DNA of 64,000 nt, taken from NCBI RefSeq assembly GCF_018070345.1, contig NZ_JAGPXX010000001.1:372001-436000 (forward strand). The letters run 5' to 3'. Of the stretch, positions 1-8,884 are shown piece by piece. The stretch's first letter is position 1, and each line of letters opens with the position of its first letter. The position numbers were made by a program, and so were the translations under genes. Source of the DNA: Streptomyces sp. F63 (GTDB taxonomy: Bacteria; Actinomycetota; Actinomycetes; Streptomycetales; Streptomycetaceae). The notes beneath the pieces were generated by a model. That model saw nothing but the letters and a program-made list of their open reading frames with translations, made no database searches and was not told the origin of the DNA.

Positions 1-1265
1 TGCTTGTTGGCATTGTGCAGGGTGTTGAAGGTGTGGAAGAACTCCTCCTGGGTCGACTCCTTGCTCGCCAGGAACTGGATGTCGTCGACCAGCAGGATGT
101 CCATGTCGCGGTAACGCTTGCGGAACGCGTCCGCCTTGCCGTCACGGATGGAGTTGATGAACTCGTTGGTGAACTCCTCCGAGCTCACGTAACGGACCCG
201 CGTTCCCGGGTAGAGGCTCCGCGCGTAGTGCCCGATGGCATGCAGCAGATGGGTCTTGCCCAGCCCCGACTCCCCGTAGATGAACAGCGGGTTGTACGCC
301 TTGGCCGGTGCTTCCGCGACGGCCACCGCCGCGGCGTGCGCGAAGCGGTTGGACGCGCCGATGACGAAGGTGTCGAAGAGGTACTTCGGATTCAGCCGCG
401 CGGTCGGCTCGCCCGGACCCGTCGCGGGCGCGGGCTGAGCCGCCAGCGGTCCGGGTGCGCCACTCGGCGCGGGAAGCCCTGCCGGGCCGCCCGGCACCCC
501 GTGGTTCCGGCCGGCCGGCGGCTCGGGGAGCTCGCGGTGCGGGGAACCGTACGGCGGGCGGTCGGAAGCCCCGGACCGGTAGTCGCCCTGCTGCGGAACG
601 GACCGCTGGGGGTCCTCGTAGCGCTGCGATTCGTCGTAGCGCTGTGGCTCGTCGTAGTGCTGGGCGTCCTCGTAGCGGTGCTGGCGGCCCTGCTGCTCCC
701 CGTGCGGTGAGGCGTACGGGTCGTGCTCCGGGAAGCCGCCGGGCCGGGGCGGGCGCCAGCCGTAGTCATCGCGCGGACGGGGCCAGGCCCCGGGCTCCGG
801 ACGGCCCCGCTGGTAGTCCGGATAGGCGGGACGGGCCGTGGGCAGGCCGTCGGCCGGGCGGCCGTAGCCGCCCTCGTATCCGTTGTCGTAGTCGTATGCG
901 TCCCGCTGCGGTTCCGGGTGCTGCGGCTCGTCGTAGCGCTGGGCCTGTTGCGGCACAGGGGGTGGTGCGGGAGCCTGCGGAGCGGACTCGGACTCGGCGG
1001 CGCTGACGGTCACCGCCAGGCGGACGGTCTGGTTGCACTCGCGGCTGAGGGCCTCGCTGATCAGCGGCGACAGCCGGCCCTCCAGCACACCCTTGGCGTA
1101 TTCGTTGGGGACCGCGAGCACCGCGGTACCGGCGATCAGAACGAGCGGCTGGCAGTCCTTCAGCCAGCGGCGGTCCTTCGCCTCGATGCCCTGGGCGCCG
1201 TCGCCGAGAAGCTGATCGAGGACGCGTGGCCACACCGCGGCAAGATCAGCAGGTACGTCAGCCAC
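1..1265 (-). CDS. dnaA: Chromosomal replication initiator DnaA (partial, C-terminal end missing)
   Basis: DnaA binds DnaA boxes at oriC, opens the duplex and recruits the helicase. About 421 codons are visible from a GTG start at 1265; the reading frame runs off the left edge, so the end of the AAA+ domain and the DNA-binding domain IV are missing. Domain I (about residues 1-85) starts [21 protein letters not shown] long low-complexity domain II (about 85-285), rich in Tyr, Asp, Gln, Arg and Pro, follows; such a long linker is typical of Streptomyces. The AAA+ domain begins near [13 protein letters not shown] (about 288), with Walker [10 protein letters not shown] near 330 and a Walker B-type DDIQFL near 391. 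It is transcribed away from rpmH, and two DnaA boxes in the shared upstream region suggest autoregulation. Identity is not in doubt; the start has only a weak AGAGAG ribosome site. Confidence 0.98.
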   Translation of the reverse strand, partial: MADVPADLAAVWPRVLDQLLGDGAQGIEAKDRRWLKDCQPLVLIAGTAVLAVPNEYAKGVLEGRLSPLISEALSRECNQTVRLAVTVSAAESESAPQAPAPPPVPQQAQRYDEPQHPEPQRDAYDYDNGYEGGYGRPADGLPTARPAYPDYQRGRPEPGAWPRPRDDYGWRPPRPGGFPEHDPYASPHGEQQGRQHRYEDAQHYDEPQRYDESQRYEDPQRSVPQQGDYRSGASDRPPYGSPHRELPEPPAGRNHGVPGGPAGLPAPSGAPGPLAAQPAPATGPGEPTARLNPKYLFDTFVIGASNRFAHAAAVAVAEAPAKAYNPLFIYGESGLGKTHLLHAIGHYARSLYPGTRVRYVSSEEFTNEFINSIRDGKADAFRKRYRDMDILLVDDIQFLASKESTQEEFFHTFNTLHNANK

Positions 1266-1704
1266 AAGGCACGCTCTCTCGATCACTGGGTGGGTGGCGC
1301 CGACGGATCCCACGTATGTGTGGTTCTCGGGGCGGGAGGGAAGAATCCGGAGTTCCGCCACGGTAGTCAGGCCGACGTGCGGGGTTCAAGTCGTTGTCCA
1401 CAGGGTGTGTACAAATGTGCCATGCTCGGCCGGCCCGCCCTTCCGGGGACTCTCCCGCGCGAGGGCGGCGGCGCGGCGCGGCAGGGCTTCGCCGCCCCGC
1501 GGGGACCCGGTTTGACCGGGTGACGCGGCCGCGCGTACCGTGAGCAGGTCGAGTTGTCGATGGCTGCTGCCGCCTGCCTCCGATGGGCGAAGATCGCTTG
1601 AGTGTCGGTCATGCGGTGCACTCGGGCGTATGCGAGCTACTCGTGGGCGCACGGTGACAGCCAGATGACGTCACGCAACACCCGAGTCCTAGTGGAGCCC
1701 CCGA
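1266..1704. other. dnaA-rpmH divergent intergenic region
   Basis: This 439-base region separates divergently transcribed dnaA and rpmH and must hold both promoters. The only clear sites I see are the paired DnaA boxes at 1394-1414. The remainder has no convincing gene; the short open frames here lack ribosome sites and family matches I recognise. I could not assign a confident -35/-10 pair. Confidence 0.7.
1394..1414. promoter_or_regulatory. Two convergent DnaA boxes in the dnaA promoter region
   Basis: TTGTCCACA (1394-1402, plus) matches the Streptomyces DnaA-box consensus exactly. TGTGTACAA (1406-1414) is TTGTACACA on the minus strand, one mismatch. They face each other with a 3-base gap, as described for DnaA autoregulation at the Streptomyces dnaA promoter. 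That they repress dnaA here is inferred from that precedent. Confidence 0.85.
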
Positions 1705-1842
1705 GTGAGCAAGCGCACCTTCCAGCCGAACAACCGTCGCCGCGCGAAGACCCACGGCTTCCGGCTGCGTATGCGGACCCGTGCCGGCCGCGCGATCCTC
1801 GCGACCCGCCGTGCCAAGGGCCGCGCCCGGCTGTCGGCCTGA
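1705..1842 (+). CDS. rpmH: 50S ribosomal protein bL34
   Basis: This 45-residue, strongly basic protein ([19 protein letters not shown] at its start) is bL34 of the large ribosomal subunit. The conserved [18 protein letters not shown] motif and the length are exactly those of the family. The GTG start at 1705 is fixed by this N terminus. It is the first gene of the conserved rpmH-rnpA-yidD-yidC-khpB-rsmG block and sits 25 bases before rnpA, so the two are almost certainly co-transcribed. Confidence 0.98.
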   Translation: MSKRTFQPNNRRRAKTHGFRLRMRTRAGRAILATRRAKGRARLSA

Positions 1843-1867
1843 GCAGCCAGACCTCAAGGTCCATGTC

Positions 1868-2266
1868 GTGCTGCCTACCGAGAATCGGCTGAGGCGGCGC
1901 GAGGACTTCGCCACTGCGGTACGCCGAGGACGCCGGGCCGGTCGCCCGCTTCTCGTCGTCCACCTGCGCAGCGGTTCAACGGACCCGCACGCGCCTGGGG
2001 AGAACGCTCCCCCGGTGCGTGCGGGTTTCGTCGTCAGCAAGGCCGTCGGTACAGCCGTGACCAGGAATCTGGTGAAGCGCAGGCTGCGTCACCTCATGCG
2101 GGAGCGGCTGTCCGCACTGCCCGCCGGTAGCCTGGTGGTCGTAAGGGCACTGCCCGGGGCGGGAACGGCCGGTCACGACGAGCTCACCCGCGATCTCGAC
2201 ACCGCGCTGAGGCGGCTGCTGGGTGGGGCCGTCCATGGCAAGGCTGAGGAGAAGGCGGAGCGATGA
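1868..2266 (+). CDS. rnpA: Ribonuclease P protein component
   Basis: RnpA is the protein subunit that helps the RNase P RNA cleave 5' leaders from tRNA precursors. The 132-residue product starts V(M)[20 protein letters not shown], the usual N-terminal signature. It carries the RNR-type motif as [17 protein letters not shown], the basic helix that contacts RNA. I chose the GTG at 1868 because the family begins at [13 protein letters not shown]; upstream in-frame ATG codons would run back through rpmH. Its stop overlaps the yidD start by four bases (ATGA), suggesting translational coupling. Confidence 0.97.
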   Translation: MLPTENRLRRREDFATAVRRGRRAGRPLLVVHLRSGSTDPHAPGENAPPVRAGFVVSKAVGTAVTRNLVKRRLRHLMRERLSALPAGSLVVVRALPGAGTAGHDELTRDLDTALRRLLGGAVHGKAEEKAER

Positions 2267-2580
2267 AGTATCCGCTGCTCTGGTTGATCAAGCTCTATCA
2301 GTGGACCATCAGCCCTTTGCTGGGTCCGGTCTGCAAGTACTACCCGTCGTGTTCGCACTATGGCTACGGGGCCATCCGGGCGCACGGCGCGGTGAAAGGG
2401 ACGGCACTGACCGCCTGGCGCATTCTGCGCTGCAATCCGTGGTCGCCCGGTGGCGTCGACCACGTCCCACCCCGGAAGCATCCGGTCTGGCACCAGCGGC
2501 TGCGGAACCGGTGGAGTGCTCGCTCCGCCAGTGCGCCCGAGGGACAGCCCGAGACTCAGCCCAACGCCCAAGGAGCCTGA
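2263..2580 (+). CDS. yidD: Membrane protein insertion efficiency factor YidD
   Basis: This is a small membrane-associated protein thought to assist YidC-dependent insertion of inner membrane proteins. The 105-residue product has the family core [20 protein letters not shown] followed by [11 protein letters not shown] and [15 protein letters not shown], including the conserved cysteines. The N terminus is an amphipathic helix rather than a signal peptide. It overlaps rnpA by four bases and is 3 bases from yidC, so it belongs to the same transcript. The last 35 residues after VPP are variable and probably disordered. Confidence 0.95.
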   Translation: MKYPLLWLIKLYQWTISPLLGPVCKYYPSCSHYGYGAIRAHGAVKGTALTAWRILRCNPWSPGGVDHVPPRKHPVWHQRLRNRWSARSASAPEGQPETQPNAQGA

Positions 2581-2583
2581 TTC

Positions 2584-3711
2584 GTGGACACGATCCTCGG
2601 TCCTCTCTATATCGCCGTCTCCTGGATCATCGTCCAGTTCCACTCGCTGTACAGCCTTGTCTTCGACAAGAACAGCGGCTGGGCCTGGGGTCTGTCCATC
2701 GTGTCGCTGGTGGTGCTGATCCGTATCGCTCTGATCCCGCTCTTCGTGAAGCAGATCAAGGCGACGCGGAACATGCAGGTGCTCCAGCCGAAGATGAAGG
2801 CGATCCAGGAGCGCTACAAGAACGACAAACAGCGCCAGTCCGAAGAGATGATGAAGCTCTACAAGGAGACGGGCACCAACCCGCTCTCGAGCTGTCTCCC
2901 GATTCTGGCGCAGTCGCCCTTCTTCCTCGCGCTCTATCAGGTCCTCAACAAGATCGCGAACAATGAAGCGGTCGGCGTCATGGGCGCGGACCTGGTGAAC
3001 AGCGCCCGTAACGCGCACATCTTCGGTGCTCCGATCGCGTCCAAGTTCATGGACAGCGCCTCCAAGGTCGAGAGCCTCGGTGCCACGCTCACCGATGTCC
3101 GCGTGGTCACCGTCATCATGATCGTTCTGATGTCGGCCTCGCAGTTCTACACGCAGCGCCAGCTGATGACGAAGAACGTCGACCTGACGGTCAAGACGCC
3201 CTTCATGCAGCAGCAGAAGATGCTGATGTACATCTTCCCGATCATGTTCGCCGTCTTCGGTATCAACTTCCCGGTCGGTGTGCTGGTCTACTGGCTGACC
3301 ACCAACGTCTGGACCATGGGTCAGCAGATGTACGTGATCCAGCGGAACCCCACCCCGGGCAGCATCGCCTTCCAGCAGCGCCAGGAGAAGCTGCGGGCCC
3401 AGGGCAAGCTCAAGGAGGACCCGGCACAGGTCGAGGCCAAGCGCGCGGTCGAGGAGGCGCGGGCCAAGCGGCAGCAGCCGAAGCGTCAGCCGAAGGCGAA
3501 GCGCCAGGCGGCCGCCGCTCAGGGACCCGCCAAGGCCGGCACGGGCAAGCGGCCGACGGACGCTGACAAGGAGCAGGAGAAGCCCTCGCTGGAGAAGAAG
3601 CCGGCCCAGGGCGACCAGACGCAGCAGTCCGGGGGCGCGTCCGCCTCCCGCACCACCAAGTCCGGACAGCGCAAAGGCCGGCAGCGGCCCAAGCACCCGA
3701 CCAAGAAGTGA
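2584..3711 (+). CDS. yidC: Membrane protein insertase YidC/Oxa1
   Basis: YidC inserts and folds inner-membrane proteins, alone or with SecYEG. The 375-residue protein has the short actinobacterial form without the large periplasmic domain of Gram-negatives. The first hydrophobic segment covers about residues 5-25; the next contains the functional groove arginine ([10 protein letters not shown], near 48). A cytoplasmic hairpin rich in Lys and Gln (about 60-105) and further membrane segments end near residue 255. The last 110 residues form a highly basic Lys/Arg/Gln/Ala tail, a feature associated with ribosome contact in Oxa1-type proteins. The GTG start lies 3 bases after yidD. Confidence 0.97.
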   Translation: MDTILGPLYIAVSWIIVQFHSLYSLVFDKNSGWAWGLSIVSLVVLIRIALIPLFVKQIKATRNMQVLQPKMKAIQERYKNDKQRQSEEMMKLYKETGTNPLSSCLPILAQSPFFLALYQVLNKIANNEAVGVMGADLVNSARNAHIFGAPIASKFMDSASKVESLGATLTDVRVVTVIMIVLMSASQFYTQRQLMTKNVDLTVKTPFMQQQKMLMYIFPIMFAVFGINFPVGVLVYWLTTNVWTMGQQMYVIQRNPTPGSIAFQQRQEKLRAQGKLKEDPAQVEAKRAVEEARAKRQQPKRQPKAKRQAAAAQGPAKAGTGKRPTDADKEQEKPSLEKKPAQGDQTQQSGGASASRTTKSGQRKGRQRPKHPTKK

Positions 3712-3722
3712 GGAGCCACCCA

Positions 3723-4229
3723 GTGACGGAGGGCACCACCGCCACCGACGGCGCCGACACCCTGACCCGCCTGGAGCAGGAGGGTGATATTGCGGCCGAC
3801 TACCTCGAGGGCCTGCTGGACATCGCCGACCTGGACGGCGACATCGACATGGACGTCGAGGGTGACCGGGCAGCGGTGTCGATCATCAGCGACTCGACCA
3901 GCCGGGATTTGCAGAAGCTGGTCGGCCGTGACGGCGAGGTGCTGGAGGCGCTTCAGGAGCTGACACGCCTCGCGGTGCACCGTGAGACCGGTGACCGCAG
4001 CCGGCTGATGCTGGACATCGCCGGGTTCCGCGCCCGTAAGCGCGAAGAACTCGCGGAACTCGGTGCACGGGCTGCGGAGGAGGCGAAGGGCAGCGGGGAG
4101 CCGGTGAAGCTGAAGCCGATGACCCCGTTCGAGCGCAAGGTCGTGCACGACGCGGTGGCCGCAGCCGGCCTGCGCAGCGAGTCGGAGGGCGAGGAGCCCC
4201 AGCGCTGCGTTGTCGTTCTTCCGGTCTGA
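3723..4229 (+). CDS. khpB: R3H/KH domain RNA-binding protein KhpB (Jag)
   Basis: This 168-residue protein is of the Jag/KhpB family, small RNA-binding proteins linked to cell division and elongation in Gram-positive bacteria. A KH-like segment lies around IISDSTSRDLQKLVGRDGEV (about residues 55-80). An R3H domain near the C terminus contains the RxxxH-type RKREELAELG stretch and PMTPFERKVVHDAVAAAG. The start at 3723 (GTG) has GAGGAG at 3710-3715; an in-frame GTG at 3708 would overlap the yidC stop and contain that ribosome site, so I rejected it. A strong terminator follows at 4250. Confidence 0.93.
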   Translation: MTEGTTATDGADTLTRLEQEGDIAADYLEGLLDIADLDGDIDMDVEGDRAAVSIISDSTSRDLQKLVGRDGEVLEALQELTRLAVHRETGDRSRLMLDIAGFRARKREELAELGARAAEEAKGSGEPVKLKPMTPFERKVVHDAVAAAGLRSESEGEEPQRCVVVLPV

Positions 4230-4249
4230 CCACGCTCGGATGTGTACCC

Positions 4250-4275
4250 GGCCCCGCCTGTTCGCAGGCGGGGCC
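4250..4275 (+). terminator. Hairpin terminator after khpB
   Basis: A perfect 11-bp GC stem (4250-4260 with 4265-4275) is closed by a TTCG tetraloop and followed by TACTTT. It sits 20 bases after the khpB stop and before rsmG, so it ends or attenuates the rpmH-khpB transcript. Confidence 0.85.
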
Positions 4276-4364
4276 GTACTTTGTGAGCCTTGCAAGCCGG
4301 CGTCCTTCCGGGGCGCCGTACGTCCGGGCAGCGGTGCCCCGGAAAACCGAGGAAGGACGGTCCT

Positions 4365-5093
4365 GTGACCGAGGCAGCAGAGCTTCCCCCGGCGCCCCCT
4401 ACCGCACGAACGGTGTTCGGTGAGCGCCTTCCGGAAGCCGTCCGGTACGCCGAACTCCTTGCGGACGCGGGTGTGCGCCGGGGGCTCATCGGTCCCCGAG
4501 AGGTTCCCCGGCTCTGGGAGCGGCACCTGCTGAACTGCGCAGTGCTCGCGGAGGCCGTGCCCGAAGGGGTGACGGTCTGCGACGTGGGATCGGGAGCGGG
4601 GCTGCCGGGCATCCCTCTGGCGCTCGTTCGTCCGGATCTGCGGATCACTCTGCTGGAACCGCTGTTGCGGCGCACCACCTTTCTGCAGGAGGTGGTGGAG
4701 CTCCTGGGGCTCGACCATGTCGCGGTGGTGCGCGGGCGGGCCGAGGAGGTGCTGGGGTCACTGCCTCCGGTGCACGTGGTGACGGCTCGGGCCGTGGCAC
4801 CGCTGGACCGGTTGGCGGGATGGGGCGTCCCGCTCCTGCGGCCCTACGGCGAGATGCTGGCCCTCAAAGGGGACACGGCGGAGGAGGAACTCAAGGGGGC
4901 CCGGGCGGCGCTGAGCAAACTCGGTGTTGTCCGCACGTCCGTTCTTCACGTGGGAGAAGGCGTGGTGGAGCCTCCCTCCACCGTAGTGAGAGTGGAGGTC
5001 GGCGAGAGCCCCGGCGGTGTCCGCTTTGCCGCCAAACGAGCCAAGGCGGCACGGGCCGGGAGGCCCTCGCGGAACACGCGAAGGCGTCGCTGA
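4365..5093 (+). CDS. rsmG: 16S rRNA (guanine527-N7)-methyltransferase RsmG
   Basis: RsmG methylates G527 of 16S rRNA with S-adenosylmethionine; its loss gives low-level streptomycin resistance in Streptomyces. The 242-residue product has the SAM motif CDVGSGAGLPGIPLAL (about residues 75-90), ITLLEPLLRR after it, and TARAVAPLDRL (about 145). The conserved IGPREVPRLWERHLLNC element precedes the fold. The GTG start has GAGGAAGGA at 4349-4357, 7 bases upstream; longer in-frame starts lie inside the preceding terminator region. It stands between khpB and parAB as in other actinobacteria. Confidence 0.96.
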   Translation: MTEAAELPPAPPTARTVFGERLPEAVRYAELLADAGVRRGLIGPREVPRLWERHLLNCAVLAEAVPEGVTVCDVGSGAGLPGIPLALVRPDLRITLLEPLLRRTTFLQEVVELLGLDHVAVVRGRAEEVLGSLPPVHVVTARAVAPLDRLAGWGVPLLRPYGEMLALKGDTAEEELKGARAALSKLGVVRTSVLHVGEGVVEPPSTVVRVEVGESPGGVRFAAKRAKAARAGRPSRNTRRRR

Positions 5094-5177
5094 TAGCCGC
5101 CATTGCTCCATACAAGCTGGCAAAACTACCCAAATCGGAGTGTCGCCATGCTTGGGGAACGCGGGCGCATGCATCGT

Positions 5178-5191
5178 GTTTCACGTGAAAC
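5178..5191. promoter_or_regulatory. parS site 1 (upstream of parA)
   Basis: Perfect GTTTCACGTGAAAC, the ParB-binding centromere sequence. It lies 87 bases after the rsmG stop and about 195 bases before the chosen parA start, where bound ParB could also affect parAB transcription. Confidence 0.95.
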
Positions 5192-5310
5192 GTCGCTCCC
5201 TGTTGCATGGAATCATTAGCCGCGGCCGGGCCGCTGTGCCGCGCCATCAGGCCACACCCGAGAGGGCGGCCGCCGACCGAACATCAGGATCCCCCGAACG
5301 GGTGGTCCGG

Positions 5311-5349
5311 TTGTCCACAGAGAGGTCATCCGAGGCGGATTCATCCACA
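5311..5349 (+). promoter_or_regulatory. DnaA boxes upstream of parA
   Basis: TTGTCCACA at 5311-5319 is a perfect Streptomyces DnaA box. TCATCCACA at 5341-5349 is a weaker copy in the same orientation, 30 bases downstream (about three helical turns). Their place in the parAB promoter region suggests DnaA influence on segregation genes; this is inference. Confidence 0.6.
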
Positions 5350-5385
5350 GGAGAACGGGCCTCGCTGGTTCCTAACCCCGAAAGC

Positions 5386-6504
5386 ATGGCAGGCTCTGTC
5401 TATCGCGAGCCAGAAGTCGAGGAGAGTGAATCCTTGCGGTCCGACGCCAATATCGCGGGGCCGATGACCGATCCGGTCCCCGGTCCCCGTGCCGCTGAGC
5501 CCCATCGGGGGGTGACCTCCGATACTCCGCCGCCGGGAGTCGATGTTTCACGTGAAACGCCGCCCCCCATGGACGGCGCCCCCATCGGCCGTGCCGCGCA
5601 ACTCGCCGTCGAGGCCCTGGGGCGTGCCGGTGACGGTCTCCCGCGCCCCGAGCAGACACGGGTCATGGTGGTGGCCAACCAGAAGGGCGGAGTCGGTAAG
5701 ACAACCACCACGGTCAACTTGGCAGCCTCGCTGGCTCTTCATGGTGCACGCGTTCTGGTCATCGATCTCGACCCCCAGGGAAATGCCTCGACCGCACTCG
5801 GTGTGGACCACCACGCCGAGGTCCCGTCGGTGTATGACGTCTTGGTCGACAGCAAGCCACTCTCCGATGTCGTGCAGCCCGTACCCGACGTGGAAGGCCT
5901 CTTCTGCGCGCCGGCCACCATTGACCTGGCCGGCGCAGAGATCGAGCTGGTCTCGCTGGTGGCCCGGGAGAGCCGGCTGCAACGGGCGATCCAGGCCTAC
6001 GAACAGCCGTTGGACTACATCCTCATTGACTGCCCCCCGTCGCTCGGTCTGCTGACCGTCAATGCGCTCGTTGCCGGGGCCGAGGTCCTCATCCCCATTC
6101 AGTGCGAGTACTACGCGCTGGAGGGACTCGGGCAGCTTCTGCGGAACGTCGAACTGGTGCGTGGGCACCTCAACCCCAAGCTCCACGTCTCGACCATCCT
6201 GCTCACGATGTACGACGGTCGGACCCGGCTGGCTTCGCAGGTCGCGGACGAGGTGCGCAGTCACTTCGGCAACGAGGTCCTGAGGACGAGCATTCCGCGT
6301 TCCGTGCGCATCTCGGAGGCGCCGAGCTACGGGCAGACGGTCTTGACTTATGATCCCGGCTCCAGTGGTTCTCTTTCCTACCTCGAAGCGGCCCGGGAAA
6401 TCGCGTTGCGCGGGGTGGGGATCAACTATGAGGGCCACGATGCCCACACCATGGGCGGCAACGCTCAGCACGGACAGCACGGTACGCCGGAGGGGACGCA
6501 GTGA
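5386..6504 (+). CDS. parA: Chromosome-partitioning ATPase ParA
   Basis: ParA is the Walker-type ATPase that works with ParB-parS complexes to position origins, notably during sporulation septation. From the ATG at 5386 it is 372 residues. The deviant Walker A motif KGGVGKTTT is at about residue 100, followed by [12 protein letters not shown] and the Walker B-like [12 protein letters not shown] ~95-residue acidic, Pro-rich N-terminal extension precedes the ATPase core. A perfect parS at 5545-5558 lies in that extension and is read as V54-S-R-E-T58. The start is uncertain: the ATG has a weak ribosome site, and TTG at 5434 or ATG at 5464 are alternatives. It overlaps parB by four bases. Confidence 0.96.
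   Translation: MAGSVYREPEVEESESLRSDANIAGPMTDPVPGPRAAEPHRGVTSDTPPPGVDVSRETPPPMDGAPIGRAAQLAVEALGRAGDGLPRPEQTRVMVVANQKGGVGKTTTTVNLAASLALHGARVLVIDLDPQGNASTALGVDHHAEVPSVYDVLVDSKPLSDVVQPVPDVEGLFCAPATIDLAGAEIELVSLVARESRLQRAIQAYEQPLDYILIDCPPSLGLLTVNALVAGAEVLIPIQCEYYALEGLGQLLRNVELVRGHLNPKLHVSTILLTMYDGRTRLASQVADEVRSHFGNEVLRTSIPRSVRISEAPSYGQTVLTYDPGSSGSLSYLEAAREIALRGVGINYEGHDAHTMGGNAQHGQHGTPEGTQ
5545..5558. promoter_or_regulatory. parS site 2 (inside parA)
   Basis: Perfect GTTTCACGTGAAAC within the parA coding sequence, read in frame as Val-Ser-Arg-Glu-Thr in the disordered N-terminal extension. It is 367 bases from parS site 1. Confidence 0.95.
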
Positions 6505-7601
6505 GTGAACGACGCAGAGGACTGGGGCGCGGGCTTGGCGCGCTGATCCCCGCCGCACCTCAGGGGGGCGACCAGCCGGTCCCGGCGGTGGCCCAGGGAG
6601 GAGCGACCTCCCCCACGGCGGTCCCTGTTCTTGCCCCGGAGCGTGGTGTGGCGGCAGCCACCGTGACCGCGCTTCCCCAGAAGGGGTCAGAGCAGCGCGC
6701 GGAGGACACACCCGCGGTGAACGAGGCACTGTCCGAGCCACCGACCGGTGCGCATTTCGCGGAACTGCCACTGGACTCGATCACGCCGAACCCACGCCAG
6801 CCCCGAGAGGTCTTCGACGAGGACGCGCTGGCCGAGTTGGTGACGTCTATCCAGGAGGTCGGGCTGCTCCAGCCCGTCGTGGTGCGGCAGCTGGCTCCGG
6901 AACGCTACGAGCTCATCATGGGGGAGCGCCGGTGGCGTGCCTGCCGAGAAGCGGGGCTGGAGCGCATTCCGGCGATCGTCCGGGCCACCGAGGACGAGAA
7001 GCTCCTGCTCGATGCCCTGCTGGAGAACCTGCACCGGGCCCAGCTGAATCCTCTTGAAGAGGCGGCCGCCTACGATCAACTGCTCAAGGACTTCGAGTGC
7101 ACCCATGATCAGCTGGCGGACCGTATCGGCCGGTCGCGCCCTCAGGTGTCCAATACGCTGAGGCTGCTCAAACTCTCCACTCCCGTCCAGCGTCGCGTCG
7201 CGGCCGGAGTGCTGTCCGCGGGTCATGCGCGGGCCCTGCTGTCTGTCGAGGACTCGGAGGAGCAGGATCGACTCGCTCACCGGATCGTCGCCGAAGGGCT
7301 GTCGGTCCGTGCTGTCGAGGAGATCGTGACGCTCATGGGGTCCCGGCAGGGCGGCACGGTGAAGCCCAAGGGGCCGCGGGCAGGAAACCGTGTATCGCCC
7401 GCGCTGACGCAGTTGGCTTCCCGGCTCTCCGATCGCTTCGAGACCCGGGTGAAAGTTGACCTCGGTCAGAAGAAGGGCAAGATCGTCGTGGAGTTCGCCT
7501 CCATAGAGGATCTGGAGCGGATTCTGGGAACCCTTGCTCCGGGTGAGGACCGGGTCCTGGAACTCGGTGCGGAGGAGACCGGGAGCGGCGAGGAAGCATG
7601 A
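6501..7601 (+). CDS. parB: Chromosome-partitioning protein ParB
   Basis: ParB binds parS and spreads along DNA as a CTP-dependent sliding clamp. The 366-residue protein has a Pro/Ala-rich N-terminal linker (to about 85). The ParB/Srx CTP-binding domain follows ([25 protein letters not shown] near 135; [14 protein letters not shown] near 175). A helix-turn-helix reads [20 protein letters not shown] near 200, and the dimerisation domain is C-terminal. The GTG start overlaps the parA stop (GTGA) and has GGAGGGG 6-7 bases upstream. The arginine-rich start ([16 protein letters not shown]) contains the LG-type motif expected to contact ParA. Its targets are the parS sites listed across this window. 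Confidence 0.98.
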   Translation: MSERRRGLGRGLGALIPAAPQGGDQPVPAVAQGGATSPTAVPVLAPERGVAAATVTALPQKGSEQRAEDTPAVNEALSEPPTGAHFAELPLDSITPNPRQPREVFDEDALAELVTSIQEVGLLQPVVVRQLAPERYELIMGERRWRACREAGLERIPAIVRATEDEKLLLDALLENLHRAQLNPLEEAAAYDQLLKDFECTHDQLADRIGRSRPQVSNTLRLLKLSTPVQRRVAAGVLSAGHARALLSVEDSEEQDRLAHRIVAEGLSVRAVEEIVTLMGSRQGGTVKPKGPRAGNRVSPALTQLASRLSDRFETRVKVDLGQKKGKIVVEFASIEDLERILGTLAPGEDRVLELGAEETGSGEEA

Positions 7602-7612
7602 CGTGGGGCGTG

Positions 7613-7641
7613 GGGCGGGTCACGTGAGTCGTGACCCGCCC
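7613..7641 (+). terminator. parAB terminator
   Basis: A perfect 12-bp stem (7613-7624 with 7630-7641) with a five-base loop is followed by TTTGCTTTG, 11 bases after the parB stop. This is a typical intrinsic terminator. Confidence 0.9.
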
Positions 7642-7793
7642 TTTGCTTTGCCTTCGCTTCGTCCTGAGACCGGCTGGATACGATGCCCCGGGGACATGGT
7701 GGCGCGCGTCCGGATCCCTGCGGACGCTGAACAGGACCCGCTGTGAACCGCGCTTGCAGTGGCAAGAGGGAGTGAGAGTGAGGAGCAGGCTTC

Positions 7794-8411
7794 ATGGGGC
7801 GTCGGCTCGTACCGCTCACCTTGGACAACCTGTCGGACGTTCCCAAGCGGTGCCGTACCTGCGTCTTCTGGGAGCTTGACCCGGTCAGTGGGGAAGCTGC
7901 GGTCCAGGCGGGCAGACCGGAGCTGGAGAAGGAGGCATGGATCTCCGGCGTGCTTCTGGAGTGGGGATCCTGCGGACGCGTTCTTTACGTCGACGAGGTG
8001 CCGGCGGGCTACGTTCTCTATGCGCCGCCCGCCTACGTCCCGCGGTCCACAGCCTTTCCGACGAGTCCGGTTGCCGCGGACGCCGTCCAACTGATGACGG
8101 CCTGGATCATGCCCGGCTATCAAGGACAGGGGCTGGGACGGGTACTCGTCCAGACCGTTGCGAAGGATGTACTGAGGCGGGGTTTCAAGGCGATCGAGGC
8201 CTTCGGTGACGCCCGCTGGAAGGAGCCGGCGTGCGTCCTGCCCGCCGACCACCTCTTGGCTGTCGGATTCAAGACTGTTCGGTCCCATCCCCGGTACCCA
8301 CGGCTGAGGCTGGAGCTGAGGACCACGCTCTCCTGGAAGGAGGACGTCGAGATGGCGCTGGACCGTCTTCTCGGAGCGGTGCAGAAGGAACCCGCGCTCA
8401 GACCGCTGTAG
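7794..8411 (+). CDS. GNAT family N-acetyltransferase
   Basis: A 205-residue acetyltransferase of the GNAT superfamily; the substrate is not identifiable. The acetyl-CoA-binding motif A is PGYQGQGLGRVLVQTV (about residues 107-122), preceded by the strand LMTAWIMPG. An unusual N-terminal part contains CRTCVFWELD (two closely spaced cysteines), also seen in actinobacterial relatives beside parB. The ATG has GTGAGGAGC upstream. It is convergent with trxA, and a hairpin/parS unit separates the two. Confidence 0.85.
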   Translation: MGRRLVPLTLDNLSDVPKRCRTCVFWELDPVSGEAAVQAGRPELEKEAWISGVLLEWGSCGRVLYVDEVPAGYVLYAPPAYVPRSTAFPTSPVAADAVQLMTAWIMPGYQGQGLGRVLVQTVAKDVLRRGFKAIEAFGDARWKEPACVLPADHLLAVGFKTVRSHPRYPRLRLELRTTLSWKEDVEMALDRLLGAVQKEPALRPL

Positions 8412-8470
8412 GTCTCCGGAGCTGGGAGGAAGCTCGGCGCCGTTGACCTGGACACCGCACAGAGCGAAAA

Positions 8471-8500
8471 CAGGGCCCTCCTCCTTCAGAGGGGGCCCTG
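8471..8500. terminator. Bidirectional terminator between the GNAT gene and trxA
   Basis: CAGGGCCC (8471-8478) pairs with GGGCCCTG (8493-8500), with one more wobble and one GC pair inside. Read on the minus strand it is followed by TTTTCGC, a good terminator for trxA. Read on the plus strand its last base is the first base of parS site 3. Confidence 0.8.
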
Positions 8501-8513
8501 TTTCACGTGAAAC
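8500..8513. promoter_or_regulatory. parS site 3 (between GNAT and trxA 3' ends)
   Basis: Perfect GTTTCACGTGAAAC, joined to the terminator stem by a shared G at 8500 and ending 5 bases before the trxA stop codon. Confidence 0.95.
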
Positions 8514-8518
8514 GGCTG

Positions 8519-8848
8519 TCAGCCGATGAAGGGTTCCAGATCGCGCATGATCGCTGCCTTCGGCTTGGCACCGACGATCGTCTTGGCGACTTCGCCGCCC
8601 TGGTAGACATTGAGGGTCGGGATCGACATGACCCCGTACTTGACGGCCGTCGCCGGGTTCTCGTCGATGTTCAGCTTGACGATTTCGATCTTGTCCCCGT
8701 GCTCCGCGGCGATGGCTTCGAGGGACGGGGCGATCTGGCGGCACGGGCCACACCAGGCGGCCCAGAAGTCCACGAGAACGGGCTTCTCGCTCTTGAGAAC
8801 CTCTTCATCGAAGTTCGCATCGGTCACATTCTTGAGGGCGCCGGCCAT
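8519..8848 (-). CDS. trxA: Thioredoxin
   Basis: A 109-residue thioredoxin that reduces disulfides in cytoplasmic proteins, using electrons from NADPH through TrxB. The active site WCGPC gives the redox cysteines C33 and C36, and the cis-proline loop is SIPTLNVY. Length and layout are standard. It lies 36 bases after trxB on the same strand and is almost certainly transcribed from the sigma-R-type promoter upstream of trxB. Confidence 0.98.
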   Translation of the reverse strand: MAGALKNVTDANFDEEVLKSEKPVLVDFWAAWCGPCRQIAPSLEAIAAEHGDKIEIVKLNIDENPATAVKYGVMSIPTLNVYQGGEVAKTIVGAKPKAAIMRDLEPFIG

Positions 8849-8884
8849 GGGCGAACTCCTAGCTTCTGGGAGGGAAGGAAACGG

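Larger units (their letters stand above)
5094..5385. other. rsmG-parA intergenic control region
   Basis: This 292-base stretch has no gene I can support. It contains a perfect parS at 5178-5191, a perfect DnaA box at 5311-5319 and a weaker one at 5341-5349. It therefore holds the parAB promoter together with binding sites for both ParB and DnaA. I could not pin down the promoter hexamers. Confidence 0.75.

Noticed and set aside
2173..3696. A 507-codon frame opposite yidD and yidC
   Set aside because: Antisense shadow; its Asp/Gln/His/Leu-rich translation mirrors the yidC codons.
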